From: Chitinophaga sp. sic0106 | GTDB taxonomy: Bacteria; Bacteroidota; Bacteroidia; Chitinophagales; Chitinophagaceae | Length of the DNA: 64,000 nt | Reading direction: 5' to 3' | Assembly: GCF_019219075.1 (NCBI RefSeq) | Contig: NZ_JAHUWJ010000014.1 | Coordinates: forward strand, 62,001 to 126,000 | Shown: positions 51,734-62,130 of the stretch, piece by piece | Position numbering within the stretch: position 1 is the first letter of the stretch | Layout of the letters: every line of letters begins with the position of its first letter | The notes under the pieces: model-generated | Database searches by the model: none | The model's input: only the letters and a program-made list of their open reading frames with translations | What the model was told of the DNA's origin: nothing | Translations under genes and position numbers: made by a program

Positions 51734-54700
51734 TTAGTGTTCACGCACAATAGTGATAAAGCCTTTCATACTGCTGCCATTACCCAAATCCAGGATATAA
51801 TAGTAGGTACCTTCCGCCAGTGGCTGGCCATTCAGCTTGCCATCCCACTCGTTGTTATAGCCCTTTCTGGTATATACCAGTCGCCCTGCACGATCGAAAA
51901 TTCTCACCTCGTTATTCAGATACCTGCCAATGTTTTTCACAACCCATCGGTCGTTGATACCATCGCCATTTGGTGTAAGCAGGTTAGCTGCCTCCACCTG
52001 CACCTCTCCCCTTACTTCTACTTTCACATCGGTAGTAACCGTACAGCCGTTAACGTTAGTAACCGTTACCAGGTACACACTATTCGCCTCTGGTTTTATA
52101 GTAAGCACCGGTGTATTTTTACCATCGATAATATAGGCGCCATCACCCCACTCGTAGCTCACGCCCCCACTGGCTGTCAGCTTCACTATGCTGCCCGCAG
52201 GTACAGGGTTAGGTTTATCGCTCACCACTTTCACATCCGGCACCTCATTTACCAGCAACTCAAATGTTATGGCTACCTGGTCCACTCCGCCGTTGGCCAC
52301 ACCTCCATTATCGCGCACAAGCACCGTGATGGTGGTTGTACCCTTTGTATTATCCTTCAAGGTAAATCTGACAGCGCCAGTGCCATCTTTGTTATCACGG
52401 GTGGTGAGACTTGTAAAGAAGTCCTGCGAGCTGGTAGCCACCAGGGTAATCGTTTGTCCGGATTCAGGACCTGCACTTAAGCCGGTGAGGCGTACTTCCT
52501 GTGCCTGATGGCCATCACAAACTACCTGCTTCGTTACTGCGTTAATGGTAGGTACTTCATTGACATCCACTACCGTAATCACCATATCTTTTTCAAACGT
52601 TAAACCACGCTTATCGGTCACGCGTATACGAACGGTATAGTTATCTTTTTGCTCGTAGTCAAACACCGCATCTGATATCAACTGGTTAGCCCCGTTGAGC
52701 TTGAATTTGGTTGCATCCGCCCCGCCTGCAATCGCATAAGCGAGTACATCTCCGGCATCCGGATCTGTGGCGCTCAGTGTACCTATGACCGTACCTGCCG
52801 GTGCATTTTCCAGTATGGTATTTTTATCCAGGGAGATGTTGGTAGGCGCGGAGTTAATGGAGGTAACAGTAATAGTTAAATCCTTCTCCATCCATATACC
52901 ACCAGCGTCTGTAACGCGAACGCGAATGATATAATCTTTCTGCTGCATGTAGTCCAGCAGGGCATTTACCAATACCTGGTTACCCGTGATGCTGAACTTA
53001 TTTTGATCTGCACCACCAACGAGGGTCCAGGTGAAGGTCTCGTTTGCATCAGGATCAGTAGCCATCAGATTTCCTACTACACTGCCTACAGGTTTTAATT
53101 CCGGTATAGTATTATTATCCAGCTTAATGTCGGTAGGTGGTTCATTGAGGTTGACTACCTGGATCACAAAATCCTTGGTATAACTCAACCCGCCACCATC
53201 TGTTACTTTGATTTTAATATTGAATTGCGCTTTAGTTTCGTAATCAAATACAATTTTGGTTACTAAAGTAGTGCCGTTGATCTCAAAGGCCGCATCATCT
53301 GCCCCGCCTGCAAAACTGAAAGTAAGCTGGTCACCGGCATCCGGATCTGTGGCTGAAAGCGTACCCACTGTGGCACCTGCTGCCACCACTTCGCTTACCG
53401 TATTATTGCTCAGGTTAATAGCCGAAGGTGCTTCATTGCTATTTGTTACGGACACCGTAAAGTCCTTTTCAAAGGTGTTATTGGCAGCATCCGTAACCCT
53501 GATGCGCAAGGTATAGGTTTGCTTCGTCTCGTAGTCAAACACGGTATTGGTACGTAACTCATTACCCTGAATGGTGAAAGATGCACCATCCCCACCCGGA
53601 ACAATCGTAAAGGTATGTGTATCGTTGCCTGCATCCGTAGCGGTTAATGTACCCACTACTGTACCAACAGGTTTATTTTCTTCGATGGTATTGGCAGATA
53701 ACAGTATAGCTGTTGGCGCAGGATTCACGGCAACTACCCCGATTCCATAAACTTTTTTCGTCGTATTACCATGACTATCGGTTGCTTTTATGCCGATAGT
53801 ATAGATAGATTTTGTGGCACCATCCACCACAATTGCCATTCGCAGCTCATTGTTCACAATGGTAAATTTGCTGTCATCTACATATCCTGAAAAAGCGATG
53901 GTTACCGCATCGTTTTCCGGATCGCTGGTAGTAATGATACCTACCAATGTACCTACAGGACTATAATCCTCCACCATTTGATTACTCAGGTTCAGGTCTG
54001 GCGATTCATTCACATTATTTACCTGGATAGTAAATGCTTTTAAGAAGGTAGCGTTACCGGCGTCTGTTACCTTGATGGTAATGGAGTAAGCACTTTTCAC
54101 CTCGTAATCAAATGAAGCATTGGTACGTAACTCATTGCCTACTATCGTGAATGCCGCTGCATCCCCACCAGGTTCAATAGTATAGGTATGCGTGTCATCA
54201 GCATTTGCGTCGGTAGCAGTTAATGTACCTACCACGGTACCTGCCGGCTTATTTTCATCCACGGCACTGTTGTTCAGTGCAATATCCGTTGGCGCCTTAT
54301 TTACCCTGTTTACCGTAATGGTAAAGGTCTTAGCATCTGTGAGGCTGCCTTTATCCGTTACTTTTATTTTCACCTCATAGGATGCTTTCACGAGGTAATC
54401 CACCACTGTCTTAATCTTCAGCTGGCCACCCACTATTTCAAACTGGTTGTCATCTGCGCCGCCATCAAAAGCAAATGCCTGTGTTTCATTCGCATCTTCA
54501 TCCGCCACGGTGAGGTTGCCAATTACAGTACCCGCAGGACTGAAATCATCAACGGTTGTATTACTCAACGAAAGTACCGGTGCTTCATTTACATCCAATA
54601 CGTTGATGGTAAACACTTTTTCAAAGCTAAGGCCATCAATATCCGTCACTTTTACCTTAACCGTATAGGCATGACCGTGTTCATAATTGAATACTACTTT

Positions 54701-57700
54701 ATTATATAGCTTATCATTCACAACCAGGAAGCTGTCCGCATCCAGGCCAGGTAGCAGGGTATAGGTAAACGACTCGTGGGCGTTGGCATCCACGGTAGTA
54801 AATGTGCCAATCTCTGTATTTACTGGTTGATTTTCTGTGATATTGCTGGCCGACAATGTGACATCCGTTGGGGTAAGCGGCACATGCACCACATTGATAG
54901 TAAATTGCTTTGTAAAGCTCAGGCCACCCGCATCAGTTGTTGTAACGCTAATGGAATAAGCAGATTTAACAGTAACGTCAAATGTTTGTGTAGTTATCAG
55001 CGCATTGCCTGAAAGATGGAATGCATCGTTATCCCCACCGGTGCCCAGGGTATAGGTAAAGGTATCCCCTGCATCCTCATCAGTAGTGCTCAGCGTTCCT
55101 ACAGTATTACCGATCACTGCATTATCACCCACCGTGGTACTGGAAATGAAAATATCCGTAGGCTGCTCATTCACGTTATTAACATTAATCACAAAGTCTT
55201 TTTCCACATCCAAACCTTCGCCATCCACCGCTCTTACACGGATGGTATACTGGTTTTTCACTTCGTAGTTAAAAGAGGTCGCCGTTTTCAATTCATAGCC
55301 ATCCAGCACAAACTGGTCCGCATCGTTGCCAGGTACCAGCTCCAGGTCAAAGGTGAAGTTATCAGGATCCTGTACGGTAAATGTACCTACCAGGGTTCCT
55401 GCTGGCTTATTTTCATCAATTGTATTTACATCCAGGGAGATACCAGCCGGACTTTCATTCACATTTTGTACGTGAATGGTAAAGTCTTTCTCAAAGAAAT
55501 GGCCAGCAGGATCCTGCGCTCTGATGCGGATGGTGTAAGTTTGCCTGGTTTCAAAATCGAATACCGCCGCAGTTCTCAGTATATTATCCGCACCGATGGT
55601 AAACACTGCAGCATCCAGTGTATTTACGAGCGTAAAGCTGAGTGTATTATTTTCGGGATCAGTGCCCGTTACATCCGCGATAGTTGTACCAACAGGTTTG
55701 TTTTCATCCACATTGGTATTGTTTAACAGGATATCAGTTGGCGCTTCATTTACATCCTTTACCGCAATCACAAAATCCTTGGTCATCCAGGCGCCATAAT
55801 TATCAGTCACCTTTATGGTGATACGATACTCTCTTTTGGTTTCGTAATCAAAAGCTGCTTTGGTCAGCAGGTCACCGGTAGCATTTACTTCGAAACTGCC
55901 CATATCCGGGCCTCCTACCACTTCAAATGTAAATGTATTGCCCATATTAGGATCTACCACTCCCAATATACCTACTACGGTTCCTGCTACACTGTTTTCA
56001 TTCACCTCAGCATTTGTAAGGGTAATATCTGTAGGTGCCTGGTTAACGCTTACGTCCACCGCTAAGGTGTTGCTGGCACTATTTGGACGACCTACGGCAT
56101 CAAAAAGCTGTCCGGCAGGCAGCTGAACCTGCACAATACCACTGCTTACCGCAGCTACGGTGAGCTTATACTGCGTGTTGGATATTTTTTGAATGTTGGT
56201 GATAGTTCCATTGCTAACCGTGAACTTATCTGCTGTTAACAGATCCATATCTTTACTAGCTACCACATCCACTTCAAAACTGTTCACTGCTACTGTTGGT
56301 CCTGAAAGCACTACATCAAAAGGGTTTGGATCATACGTCCAGATAACGGTATTTGACTCGGCATTGGGAATGCCGGTGGTGCTCTGTGTGACACCTGCAT
56401 TCAGGTACACTGATATCGGACCCGGACCTGCCGGAAATATATACAACATGACGTCCTGATAAGTAGGACTGCCAGGCGGCACTATGGTAATTGCCGACGC
56501 GTTGGTAGAAACAAAATGCGATAAAATAAGTGGCGATGTAACCGGAATAGAGAAATGTAAATTCAAAGTGAACGGAGCGGTATAACCAGGTACTCTTGTT
56601 AATTCTGGTTGTGGAATATCATTATTATACGCCGCCTGGAAAACAGCTACAGTAGCCAGCGGATTCCCTGCTTTATCATAAAATGCATTGGGATTAACCG
56701 TTACATCAAAGGCACCAGTTACGCCAGGTGACACCAACGCGGTGTAATGCGTATCATCCACCCTGGTCAATGGTCCCTGGGAGGCATTGGTAAAGCTGAA
56801 TGCTCCAGGATCACCAGGCACCACCGGCTCATTAAAGGTGTATGTAATGGTGAATGGTGCCCCATAGGTAGCACCACCAGCGGGCAGTGTTAATACCGGC
56901 AACGTATGATCGTAAGTGATATAAGCACTGCTTACGCCCATACCAATTTTATTATTGTAATTATCACGCACGTTAGCTGTACCCAGTAGTGACAAGTTTA
57001 AATCGCCATCACCGGTAATGCCACTTAGTTCAATACGGAAGCTGGCAGGAGAGAGCCGCACTACCCCCGAAACCACTGCACCACCCACTGATCCGGTAAT
57101 ACCGGTAACAAAATCTGTGGGTAATGGTGCGGTTACTTCTTCACTGAAAGTCAGCACGAACGCACCGGTATTGAGGTTGGTAGGGGTAGGTGTAACAGGT
57201 ACGATCGAAAGCGGCCTGGGTATTTCCACGTCATAATGATGATTAACGATGGTGCTGGCAACATTACCGTTTCCATACTCATCATACGCGGCATTTTCCA
57301 TAACGCCGAAGTTAACATCTGCCGTAGGCGTTACAGGAACAAATGTGATTTTATACACGGTGCCATTATTTGGCGCCAGTTCATTGATGGTAACTGCACC
57401 ATGTGTACCTAATAATCCGGTGGCGGAAAGCCCCGTCACAGGCTCACTGAAGGTAACAACAGCCTCAAACTGGTTCAGCACATTATTGGTAGAAGGAACA
57501 ATACTCAACACGGTAGGCCTTACCAGATCATAATTCAGAATCAGCTCATTGGAAGCCACATTATCGATATTCGTTTCACCCTTGATTGCACCCGCCTGCA
57601 GCTTCACGCTGATAGCACCGGATGGCGGCGCAGCTACCGGTGTTACCAGGTACTCATACACGCCAATCGAAGGATTGCCGGTAAATACAGCCGTACCATT

Positions 57701-58669
57701 TGTCACAGTTAATTTGGAGGCATCAAAAGTAGCAGACTGCACATTTTTATCAAATTCCACTTTCACGGTAAAAGGCCCGTTTACTTTGGTTTTACCACCC
57801 ACCACAGTAATAGTAGGGATAGGCGCAGTGAGTACCGCCTTAGCCATATAGTAGCTGTTACTTACACCTGTAACTTCCAGGGGATTTCCCGCCAGATCCA
57901 GGATTCCACTGGGGCCGGGAATCAATATCACGCCCAGCATTCCGGAATCGCGGTGATCCAGGTTAGTTACATCCAGAAATGTAATCACTCCTGTTTGTTG
58001 GTCAGGATTCATAACTACATTATAATCACTATAAGTCACTTTAGTAGTACCCGTAGCTACCCAACCTGATTTGGTAACATTGGTTACTTTTTCAGAAAAG
58101 CTGATGTTAAACGACAGCGACGGCATTGTTACTGCCACATCCTTAGGACCTGCAAGCTGGAAAACGCCCGGCACTGGCGGGGTTCCATCTACATTCATAC
58201 CACTCACACTTACCGGTGTACCTGCAGGCAAGCTGGTAAATCCCTGGTCCAGGTAGTCGCCGGAAGCCACATCACGGATATATCCGGATACGATTTCCAA
58301 TTTATTATCAAAGTAGACGGTACCGTTAGTGAGGTTATCACCTATTCCTACCACATAGCTGAATTTCTGCACGGCAGCATCAGCAGTGGATTCATTGGTA
58401 GCATACCGGGTTTGCCCGTTGATCGTCAGCGCAATGCGCGACAATGCTGTGATGCGTACCACATTGCTAAAGTTTACCGTGAAGGTGAGCTTGTCATTTT
58501 TTTTGTAATTGCCGGAAGCAGGTACCTGTACACTGGCAATCACCGGCACAGCGGCCGCTTTCAGAGGTGCAGTACGCGCATGGGCTGTAACTGCGAAAAT
58601 GTTTAATAGGAGTAAAACAAGAGAAAACACAAAGCTGTTTCTCTGACGATGTACGGTAAAGTGGTGCAT
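51734..58669 (-). CDS. Giant cadherin-repeat adhesin with T9SS type B sorting domain
   Basis: A secreted protein of 2311 residues from ATG 58669. After a signal peptide (about 10-32) comes a region of Ig-like bacterial repeats (to about 875, with motifs such as FSEPVTG and FNEPV). Then twelve cadherin-like repeats of about 97 residues follow (about 875-2036), each starting NEAPTDI-like, with DENKPAGTVVGTLTATD and FDYE cores that fit calcium binding. Two further Ig/PKD-like domains lead to the C-terminal gliding-motility-associated domain (about 2225-2311, LLTPNGDGINDRWVVKNIGR, ending TYYYILDLGNGSSMKGFITI). It should be exported by the T9SS and mediate adhesion or gliding. Confidence 0.93.
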   Translation of the reverse strand: MHHFTVHRQRNSFVFSLVLLLLNIFAVTAHARTAPLKAAAVPVIASVQVPASGNYKKNDKLTFTVNFSNVVRITALSRIALTINGQTRYATNESTADAAVQKFSYVVGIGDNLTNGTVYFDNKLEIVSGYIRDVASGDYLDQGFTSLPAGTPVSVSGMNVDGTPPVPGVFQLAGPKDVAVTMPSLSFNISFSEKVTNVTKSGWVATGTTKVTYSDYNVVMNPDQQTGVITFLDVTNLDHRDSGMLGVILIPGPSGILDLAGNPLEVTGVSNSYYMAKAVLTAPIPTITVVGGKTKVNGPFTVKVEFDKNVQSATFDASKLTVTNGTAVFTGNPSIGVYEYLVTPVAAPPSGAISVKLQAGAIKGETNIDNVASNELILNYDLVRPTVLSIVPSTNNVLNQFEAVVTFSEPVTGLSATGLLGTHGAVTINELAPNNGTVYKITFVPVTPTADVNFGVMENAAYDEYGNGNVASTIVNHHYDVEIPRPLSIVPVTPTPTNLNTGAFVLTFSEEVTAPLPTDFVTGITGSVGGAVVSGVVRLSPASFRIELSGITGDGDLNLSLLGTANVRDNYNNKIGMGVSSAYITYDHTLPVLTLPAGGATYGAPFTITYTFNEPVVPGDPGAFSFTNASQGPLTRVDDTHYTALVSPGVTGAFDVTVNPNAFYDKAGNPLATVAVFQAAYNNDIPQPELTRVPGYTAPFTLNLHFSIPVTSPLILSHFVSTNASAITIVPPGSPTYQDVMLYIFPAGPGPISVYLNAGVTQSTTGIPNAESNTVIWTYDPNPFDVVLSGPTVAVNSFEVDVVASKDMDLLTADKFTVSNGTITNIQKISNTQYKLTVAAVSSGIVQVQLPAGQLFDAVGRPNSASNTLAVDVSVNQAPTDITLTNAEVNENSVAGTVVGILGVVDPNMGNTFTFEVVGGPDMGSFEVNATGDLLTKAAFDYETKREYRITIKVTDNYGAWMTKDFVIAVKDVNEAPTDILLNNTNVDENKPVGTTIADVTGTDPENNTLSFTLVNTLDAAVFTIGADNILRTAAVFDFETRQTYTIRIRAQDPAGHFFEKDFTIHVQNVNESPAGISLDVNTIDENKPAGTLVGTFTVQDPDNFTFDLELVPGNDADQFVLDGYELKTATSFNYEVKNQYTIRVRAVDGEGLDVEKDFVINVNNVNEQPTDIFISSTTVGDNAVIGNTVGTLSTTDEDAGDTFTYTLGTGGDNDAFHLSGNALITTQTFDVTVKSAYSISVTTTDAGGLSFTKQFTINVVHVPLTPTDVTLSASNITENQPVNTEIGTFTTVDANAHESFTYTLLPGLDADSFLVVNDKLYNKVVFNYEHGHAYTVKVKVTDIDGLSFEKVFTINVLDVNEAPVLSLSNTTVDDFSPAGTVIGNLTVADEDANETQAFAFDGGADDNQFEIVGGQLKIKTVVDYLVKASYEVKIKVTDKGSLTDAKTFTITVNRVNKAPTDIALNNSAVDENKPAGTVVGTLTATDANADDTHTYTIEPGGDAAAFTIVGNELRTNASFDYEVKSAYSITIKVTDAGNATFLKAFTIQVNNVNESPDLNLSNQMVEDYSPVGTLVGIITTSDPENDAVTIAFSGYVDDSKFTIVNNELRMAIVVDGATKSIYTIGIKATDSHGNTTKKVYGIGVVAVNPAPTAILLSANTIEENKPVGTVVGTLTATDAGNDTHTFTIVPGGDGASFTIQGNELRTNTVFDYETKQTYTLRIRVTDAANNTFEKDFTVSVTNSNEAPSAINLSNNTVSEVVAAGATVGTLSATDPDAGDQLTFSFAGGADDAAFEINGTTLVTKIVFDYETKAQFNIKIKVTDGGGLSYTKDFVIQVVNLNEPPTDIKLDNNTIPELKPVGSVVGNLMATDPDANETFTWTLVGGADQNKFSITGNQVLVNALLDYMQQKDYIIRVRVTDAGGIWMEKDLTITVTSINSAPTNISLDKNTILENAPAGTVIGTLSATDPDAGDVLAYAIAGGADATKFKLNGANQLISDAVFDYEQKDNYTVRIRVTDKRGLTFEKDMVITVVDVNEVPTINAVTKQVVCDGHQAQEVRLTGLSAGPESGQTITLVATSSQDFFTSLTTRDNKDGTGAVRFTLKDNTKGTTTITVLVRDNGGVANGGVDQVAITFELLVNEVPDVKVVSDKPNPVPAGSIVKLTASGGVSYEWGDGAYIIDGKNTPVLTIKPEANSVYLVTVTNVNGCTVTTDVKVEVRGEVQVEAANLLTPNGDGINDRWVVKNIGRYLNNEVRIFDRAGRLVYTRKGYNNEWDGKLNGQPLAEGTYYYILDLGNGSSMKGFITIVREH

Positions 58670-58876
58670 AGTCGGATGAATAGCCAATAGAAATACAGGG
58701 ATAAGCTGCACGTATTGGTAGTACTTAAATAATTGATTTTGATGTAGTAAAGCGATCGATTATCTGCTGCAGGCAATGCGATTCGCAGCTTTTCCGTAGG
58801 GTGGCTAAAATGAAGTAGGTATAATTCGGCCGGAAAGATAGCAGTTTATTTTCGCAAATTTTATTTTTTTTTCAGA

Positions 58877-60319
58877 TCACCCCAGCAACGGAAAGGTGAC
58901 AAAAAAGCTGGTACCCTCTCCTGGTTTGGATTTCACATTGATTGTACCCTTGTGATTGAGGATGATGTTTTGGGTAGCTGTAAGTCCCAGCCCTGTACCT
59001 TTTGTTTTACTCGTAAAAAATGGTTCAAACAATTTACTCAGGTTCTCGGCAGAAATGCCGCTACCGTTATCGGTTATACGAAGTAATACTTTATTATGAT
59101 CAACAGCGGTTTCTATTTCAAGTACTCCTTTGCCAGGTTCCATGGCTTCAATTCCATTGATAATAATGTTGAGCAGGGCAATGATTAATTTCTCTTCATC
59201 CGCCCAAACAATCGGGGAATGCGCTGCCAGTTTGTATTCCAGGCGCATATTATGTAACTGCATTCTGTCAGCAGCCATTTGCACAGCTTTGTCGATCAGG
59301 GTGTGCAGGTGTAGTTCCTGCATATGCAGTTCCACCATCTTCGTAGATTGCAGTAACTCCGTCACCAACTGATTGATCCTTGTGCAGTTGCGTTCCATGA
59401 TATCCAGGTACAATACTGCATCCTCCGTTTCGGCTACAGGCTCCATTTTCAGCTGACTGGTGGCCAGTAATATATTCGTCAGGGGGTTTCTCACCTCATG
59501 CGCCACCACACGGGCTATACGGCCGGTGATAGCAAATTTTTCATGCTGCTGTTTTTCCCTGGCTTTTTGTTTCAGGGCCGTCACGTCCTGTATCAGGCAT
59601 AAGTAGAGTTCCTTCTTTTCATCCAGCAGCGATACACTCATCGTCACGTCCAGCAGTTGCTGCCGGCGATTGCGGAAAAGATATTCTTTATGTTGTGTAT
59701 TGAAGGAGGACAGCGACTGTGCTGCAAAGTCTGCCCCTTCTTCTTCCCCGGCAAATAAATCCCGGAGGTGAAAACTATACAAGGTAGCGTCATCATACCC
59801 CAGCAGCCGCAGGGCAGCCGGGTTGGCAGCGATGATGCGCTGGGTTTTATCTACCAGTAAAATAAGGTCATTTGATTTTTCGAAAATACTGAAGTAACGC
59901 TTTTCACTTTTCGCAATGGCACTGAGATGCGCATACTTATCCAGTGTATAGCGGATGGCCCTTTCCAGCATGGCCGCATTAATTTCTGACTTTACCAGGT
60001 AATCAGATGCTCCTGCTTCCATCGCTTCCTTATCGATGCGATAATCACCTTTGCCTGTAAACAGAATAACGGGGGCATTAATCCCCAATTGGCGAAAATG
60101 CTTCAACACATCAATACCCGTAAAGCCACCCAAACGGTAGTCCACCAGGTATAAATCATGTTGCATGGATTCAATGGCGATAATGCCTTTTTGGTAGGAG
60201 GAGGCCCATTCCAACAGGTACTGATCAGGCGAAATATCCTGCAGCAGTGCATTTACGAGAAAGAAATCATCTTCATCATCATCAATCATTAAAATGCGCT
60301 TCATTCCTGTGTTGGCCAT
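58877..60319 (-). CDS. Hybrid response regulator / PAS histidine kinase
   Basis: A 480-residue protein with an N-terminal receiver domain (residues 7-125, Asp60 in LYLVDYRLGG), a PAS domain (about 145-255, RYFSIFEKSNDLILLVDKTQ), a HisKA domain (His near 275 in VVAHEVRNPLTN) and a HATPase domain (DNGSGISAENLSKLFEPFFT, then GTGLGL). It has no membrane segment, so it acts in the cytoplasm downstream of another kinase. It follows the MFS exporter gene by 42 bp and may belong to the same transcription unit. Confidence 0.93.
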   Translation of the reverse strand: MANTGMKRILMIDDDEDDFFLVNALLQDISPDQYLLEWASSYQKGIIAIESMQHDLYLVDYRLGGFTGIDVLKHFRQLGINAPVILFTGKGDYRIDKEAMEAGASDYLVKSEINAAMLERAIRYTLDKYAHLSAIAKSEKRYFSIFEKSNDLILLVDKTQRIIAANPAALRLLGYDDATLYSFHLRDLFAGEEEGADFAAQSLSSFNTQHKEYLFRNRRQQLLDVTMSVSLLDEKKELYLCLIQDVTALKQKAREKQQHEKFAITGRIARVVAHEVRNPLTNILLATSQLKMEPVAETEDAVLYLDIMERNCTRINQLVTELLQSTKMVELHMQELHLHTLIDKAVQMAADRMQLHNMRLEYKLAAHSPIVWADEEKLIIALLNIIINGIEAMEPGKGVLEIETAVDHNKVLLRITDNGSGISAENLSKLFEPFFTSKTKGTGLGLTATQNIILNHKGTINVKSKPGEGTSFFVTFPLLG

Positions 60320-60361
60320 TCTTAAAAATAGTTATTTCTGAGATGCAGTCAAATATTGTTC

Positions 60362-61786
60362 CTAAGTATCGATATGCACGGCTTCTTCCTCCTTGCGCAC
60401 AATATTGCGCCGTGGCATAAACCAGGCAGGTATGAGTGTCACCAGCAGGATGATCATGGAAATATGAAAACCCTGCTTCAATGCGAGGTGATGTGCCTGC
60501 ATATTGGTTACCCCATTCAGGATATGCCCGTTGTAGGCTCCCTGTGTGATAATAGCCAGCATGGCAATACCGAGTGCACCACCTACCTGCTGCATCAGGG
60601 TGCTGATGCTGGAAGCCATGGTTACTTCCGGTGGACGCACGGCACTGATGGTGGCGGAATTAAGAGGCGCCAGCAGCAATCCCATTCCGAGGCCGCGGAT
60701 CGTCATGGTGATGATCACACTGCGGATACTGCTGCCCACATCGAGCCGGGCAAACAGAAACATGGACACGGCCAGCAGCACCAACCCCGCCATGGATATT
60801 TCGCGACTTCCATGCTTATCGGACCACCTGCCTGCAAAGGGCATCAGGGCCGCCATAAACACGGAGTTGGGGAGTATCAGCAGCCCCGACATCCCTTCCG
60901 AAAATCCCATCTGCTCCTGTAACAGAAATGGCATCAGAAACAGCCCTCCAAACAGGGCCGCCGCCCTGGAAATGGTGACCAGTATACAACTCACGAAGGC
61001 GTAATTCCTGAATAGTTGTAAGTCTATGATAGGTGCTTTCACGCGCCGGTCGATTACTATAAATGCAATGAGCGAAAGGAAAGCTATTACCAGCGTAATG
61101 ATGATTTGGGGAGATGACAAGCCCACTCTTTCGGCTTTAGCAATACCATATTGTAATCCTACCAGGAAAAGCGTCAGTGTGGTGAATCCCGCGAGATCGA
61201 ACGGCAGCTTGATCTTCGGCTGCCGGCGCAAGATACCGAGGTATTTAAACGCCATCACCACCGTGAGTATGCCGATGGGCAGGTTAATATAAAAGATGGA
61301 GGGCCATCCGAAATGCTCCGTCAGTATACCACCAAGCGTAGGACCTATAGCGGGTCCTACGAGGTTACCGAGCCCCCACCAGCCTAATATAGTACCCCGC
61401 ACCCTTGCAGGAAATACGTAGGAAATAATGGCCATGCTGGTAGGCGCCATGGCGCCACCGCCGAGGGCCTGTATGATACGGGCTACCAATAAACTGGACA
61501 GGTCCGTGGATAGGGCGCAGAGGAGTGATCCGATGGTGAAGAGCGTGATAGCGCCCAGGTAGAGATTAAAAAATCCGATGCGGTTTTTGAGCCAGTTGGT
61601 AAGAGGCATCAGTACAGAGAAGCTGAGCATGTACACCGTGATCACCCATTCGATTTCATCGAGTGTACAGTTGAACTGCCGGCTCATAACGGGAAGGGAT
61701 ATATTAACAATACTGGAATCTATCCCGGCCATGATAGTTCCCATAATGATCACAATCAATATACCCGTCCGGTTTACATCTCTCAT
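60362..61786 (-). CDS. MFS drug exporter, DHA2/EmrB-QacA family
   Basis: A 474-residue transporter with about fourteen helices. Signatures are GTIMAGIDSSIVNISLPVMS in helix 1, ARIIQALGGGAMAPTSMAII in helix 4 and WWGLGNLVGPAIGPTLGGIL in motif C. This is the DHA2 pattern of proton-driven multidrug exporters. There is no HlyD/EmrA adaptor gene next to it. Its ATG overlaps the TGA of the DinD-like gene by 4 nt, so it is translationally coupled to a stress-type operon. Confidence 0.94.
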   Translation of the reverse strand: MRDVNRTGILIVIIMGTIMAGIDSSIVNISLPVMSRQFNCTLDEIEWVITVYMLSFSVLMPLTNWLKNRIGFFNLYLGAITLFTIGSLLCALSTDLSSLLVARIIQALGGGAMAPTSMAIISYVFPARVRGTILGWWGLGNLVGPAIGPTLGGILTEHFGWPSIFYINLPIGILTVVMAFKYLGILRRQPKIKLPFDLAGFTTLTLFLVGLQYGIAKAERVGLSSPQIIITLVIAFLSLIAFIVIDRRVKAPIIDLQLFRNYAFVSCILVTISRAAALFGGLFLMPFLLQEQMGFSEGMSGLLILPNSVFMAALMPFAGRWSDKHGSREISMAGLVLLAVSMFLFARLDVGSSIRSVIITMTIRGLGMGLLLAPLNSATISAVRPPEVTMASSISTLMQQVGGALGIAMLAIITQGAYNGHILNGVTNMQAHHLALKQGFHISMIILLVTLIPAWFMPRRNIVRKEEEAVHIDT

Positions 61787-62130
61787 ACTTTATCTTTCAT
61801 CATGAATATCAGCTGTGCTTTTGCCACCACTGGATTCAGCGGATTGCAGTTAATCATAAACAGGTACGATGCCAGCTCCGACAATTGCCAGTCGGTCACC
61901 ATTTCACCGTCCTTAAAACAGTATACTTTCTGAAAGTTGAAGTTTACGGGAATATTCAGTGCAGCGCAGGCGTGCATGGCACGGTCCAGCGGCTCCTGCG
62001 CCATGGCCAGCTGTTCATAGCCCAGTTCTTTCATGATTTCACTGGCGGTGTACAGCAGCGGTGGATTCCGCAGTTGCGAAATTCTTTCCGTGGCTGCAAT
62101 ATCTTCGAGATAATCAAATAGTTTAAGCAT
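61783..62130 (-). CDS. Small DinD/BRO-like domain protein
   Basis: A 115-residue cytoplasmic protein. YTASEIMKELGYEQLAMAQE, then DRAMHACAA, then LSELASYLFMINCNPLNPVV follow the pattern of the DinD/BRO-C damage-response domain (x-S-A-R-x-L-x-x-x-L-G-Y ... C-x-x-x ... R-Y-A-C-Y-L-I-x-x-N-x-[DN]-P). It is much shorter than DinD of Escherichia coli. Its start overlaps the dnaJ-type gene by 8 nt and its stop overlaps the MFS start by 4 nt. The position recalls cbpA-cbpM, but the sequence does not resemble CbpM. The assignment is from pattern only. Confidence 0.55.
   Translation of the reverse strand: MLKLFDYLEDIAATERISQLRNPPLLYTASEIMKELGYEQLAMAQEPLDRAMHACAALNIPVNFNFQKVYCFKDGEMVTDWQLSELASYLFMINCNPLNPVVAKAQLIFMMKDKV

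Noticed and set aside
51734..58669. Many open frames of 60-240 residues on the plus strand across the adhesin gene
   Set aside because: They are antisense to a single long gene with clear repeats; the Ser/Thr/Val-rich products are reverse readings of the cadherin repeats.
61783..62130. Calling the gene after the J-protein CbpM
   Set aside because: The position fits cbpA-cbpM, but the sequence has no MerR-like helix pattern and follows the DinD/BRO-C pattern better.
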